This document shows positions 4,723 to 5,637 of a stretch of DNA of 5,637 nucleotides, piece after piece. The notes below the pieces were generated by a model that ran no database searches, had not been told where the DNA came from, and saw only the letters and a list, made by a program, of their open reading frames with translations. Both the position numbers and the translations under genes were made by a program. Numbering within the stretch: the stretch's first letter is position 1; the number at the start of each line of letters is the position of its first letter. The stretch is from DATMYQ01 sp035560935 (GTDB lineage: Bacteria; Bacillota; Negativicutes; Sporomusales; Sporomusaceae). The DNA lies in the NCBI GenBank assembly GCA_035560935.1, contig DATMYQ010000260.1:1-5637 (forward strand). Direction: 5' to 3'.

Positions 4723-5637
4723 GTCTCATCACCGCCCAAGCGGATTCTGGGATCGAGAACACGATAAGAAATGTCCGCAATCAAGTTCACACAGACATAA
4801 ATCATCGCCATCCAGACGACATAGGCTTGAATCATTGGATAGTCCCGCATATTGATCGCATCGACCGCGAGCTTGCCAACACCGTCCCACATGAATATGG
4901 ACTCAACAATCGCCGTACCGCCGAGAAGACTGCCGATAGAAAGTGCCAAGAGGGTAATAATGGTAACCAGCGCCGACCGTAAGACACTCTTCCAAAGCGT
5001 TATCGAAAAACGGATTCCGCGAGATTTTTCCCCGGCTATGTATTCTTTACTCAATTCATCCAATACCGTGGCCCGTACTTGCCGGAGATATTTTGCCGAC
5101 ATGGCTATCGCCAATGTGAACGTAGGCAAGGCAACACTTTTCAGACTAATACCGGTGGTGATGACGGGGAAGATTCCGAGTTTGATAGCCAGAAAATACA
5201 TTAGTACCAGCGCGACAAAAAAATTAGGCATACTATTGCCGATAAAGCTAAAGCTCCGAATCATATAATCAATAAATGTGTTTTGCCTGACCGCGGCCAA
5301 GACTCCCAATGGAATCGAAATCACAACCGTGAGTAGAATTGCCGTCGTCGTCAAAAGCAATGTCGCCGGCAGCTTTGAGATAAAGGAAGAAAATATATCT
5401 GCGCCAGATACATAACTAACTCCCATGTCTCCTGCCACTAAACCGCCAAGCCAGGTAAAATATTGGGTCATGAAGGGCTTATCCAGGCCTAAGCGTATTC
5501 TTTCAGCATCAATGACGTCCTGCGAAACCGCCATCCCCAAGTTATCGAATTTTTGAATAACGGCATCGCTTCCCGCAATCCTCATCATCGCAAATGAGAG
5601 TAATGTAATGCCTAATAATATAGGAATCAAATAAAGC
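4719..5637 (-). CDS. Peptide/nickel-type ABC transporter permease (NikB/DppB/OppB-like), 5' end beyond the window
   Basis: This B-type permease of the importer has 305 codons in view. The reading frame is still open at the right edge: before the TTG at 5630 come TAT and CTT, giving LYLIPILLGITLLSF. That is the usual first membrane segment of NikB/DppB, so the TTG is internal and the true start lies roughly ten codons outside the window. Residue numbers below count from that TTG. Motifs are RLGLDKPFMTQYFTWL (45-60) with GDMGVSYVSG soon after, NSMPNFFVALVLMYF (131-145), the EAA-type ATPase-contact loop around KEYIAGEKSRGI (196-207), GGTAIVESIFMWDGVGKL (238-255) and YRVLDPRIRLGG (288-299). About six hydrophobic membrane segments are visible. 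It overlaps the next permease by 4 bp. It is the first operon gene seen here; whether others precede it is unknown. Confidence 0.93.
   Translation of the reverse strand, partial: LYLIPILLGITLLSFAMMRIAGSDAVIQKFDNLGMAVSQDVIDAERIRLGLDKPFMTQYFTWLGGLVAGDMGVSYVSGADIFSSFISKLPATLLLTTTAILLTVVISIPLGVLAAVRQNTFIDYMIRSFSFIGNSMPNFFVALVLMYFLAIKLGIFPVITTGISLKSVALPTFTLAIAMSAKYLRQVRATVLDELSKEYIAGEKSRGIRFSITLWKSVLRSALVTIITLLALSIGSLLGGTAIVESIFMWDGVGKLAVDAINMRDYPMIQAYVVWMAMIYVCVNLIADISYRVLDPRIRLGGDET

Noticed and set aside
4852..5268. 138-codon plus-strand frame inside the NikB-like permease gene
   Set aside because: It is antisense to a clear permease with conserved motifs and has no independent support.
5628..5630. 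TTG as the start codon of the NikB-like permease
   Set aside because: The frame is open upstream to the window edge and the residues before it (LY) continue the family's first membrane segment, so the gene starts outside the window.

Overview
The window is almost entirely the downstream part of one ABC-importer operon of the nickel/dipeptide/oligopeptide family (NikABCDE, DppABCDF and OppABCDF relatives). All of it is read on the minus strand, from high to low coordinates. In transcription order it encodes an inner-membrane permease of the NikB/DppB type (its first residues lie beyond the right edge), a second permease of the NikC/DppC type, an extracytoplasmic lipoprotein that binds the substrate (family 5), and two ATPases of the NikD/DppD and NikE/DppF types. 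Together these make a complete importer: a tethered binding protein, a permease heterodimer and an ATPase heterodimer. Spacing is tight (a 4-bp ATGA overlap, gaps of 24 and 33 bp, then TGA directly followed by ATG). Strong Shine-Dalgarno sequences precede the binding protein and both ATPases, so one polycistronic message is likely. The operon promoter is not in the window.

The gene order is permease, permease, binding protein, ATPase, ATPase, rather than binding protein first as in E. coli nikABCDE. The binding protein carries an NPH segment seen in nickel and metallophore binders. It lacks an arginine in the segment that aligns by eye with the ligand-contacting Arg-Pro of NikA/CntA, so nickel should not be assumed as substrate.

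After the last ATPase comes about 460 bp without a confident gene (45-504). The part nearest the operon (363-504) shows nothing convincing. Next are a 29-codon possible small ORF or gene remnant, three ATGCC/GGCAT half-sites, a candidate -10 box, and at once a long hairpin with a short U-run. The hairpin contains two G-U pairs that form only in the minus-strand RNA. It probably terminates transcription leaving the transporter operon. Because a candidate promoter and a competing small hairpin sit directly in front of it, it could instead be an attenuator for the next gene. That gene starts at position 44 behind a good ribosome-binding site and runs off the left edge. Its 14 visible residues weakly resemble the N-terminus of iron-containing alcohol/glycerol dehydrogenases.

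AGGAGG-type ribosome-binding sites, a Gram-positive-style lipoprotein instead of a periplasmic binding protein, and the character of the binding protein suggest a Bacillota member, perhaps an anaerobe of the Clostridia or Negativicutes. That placement is inference. I see no clearly new system here. The most unusual part is the non-coding leader at 152-320.
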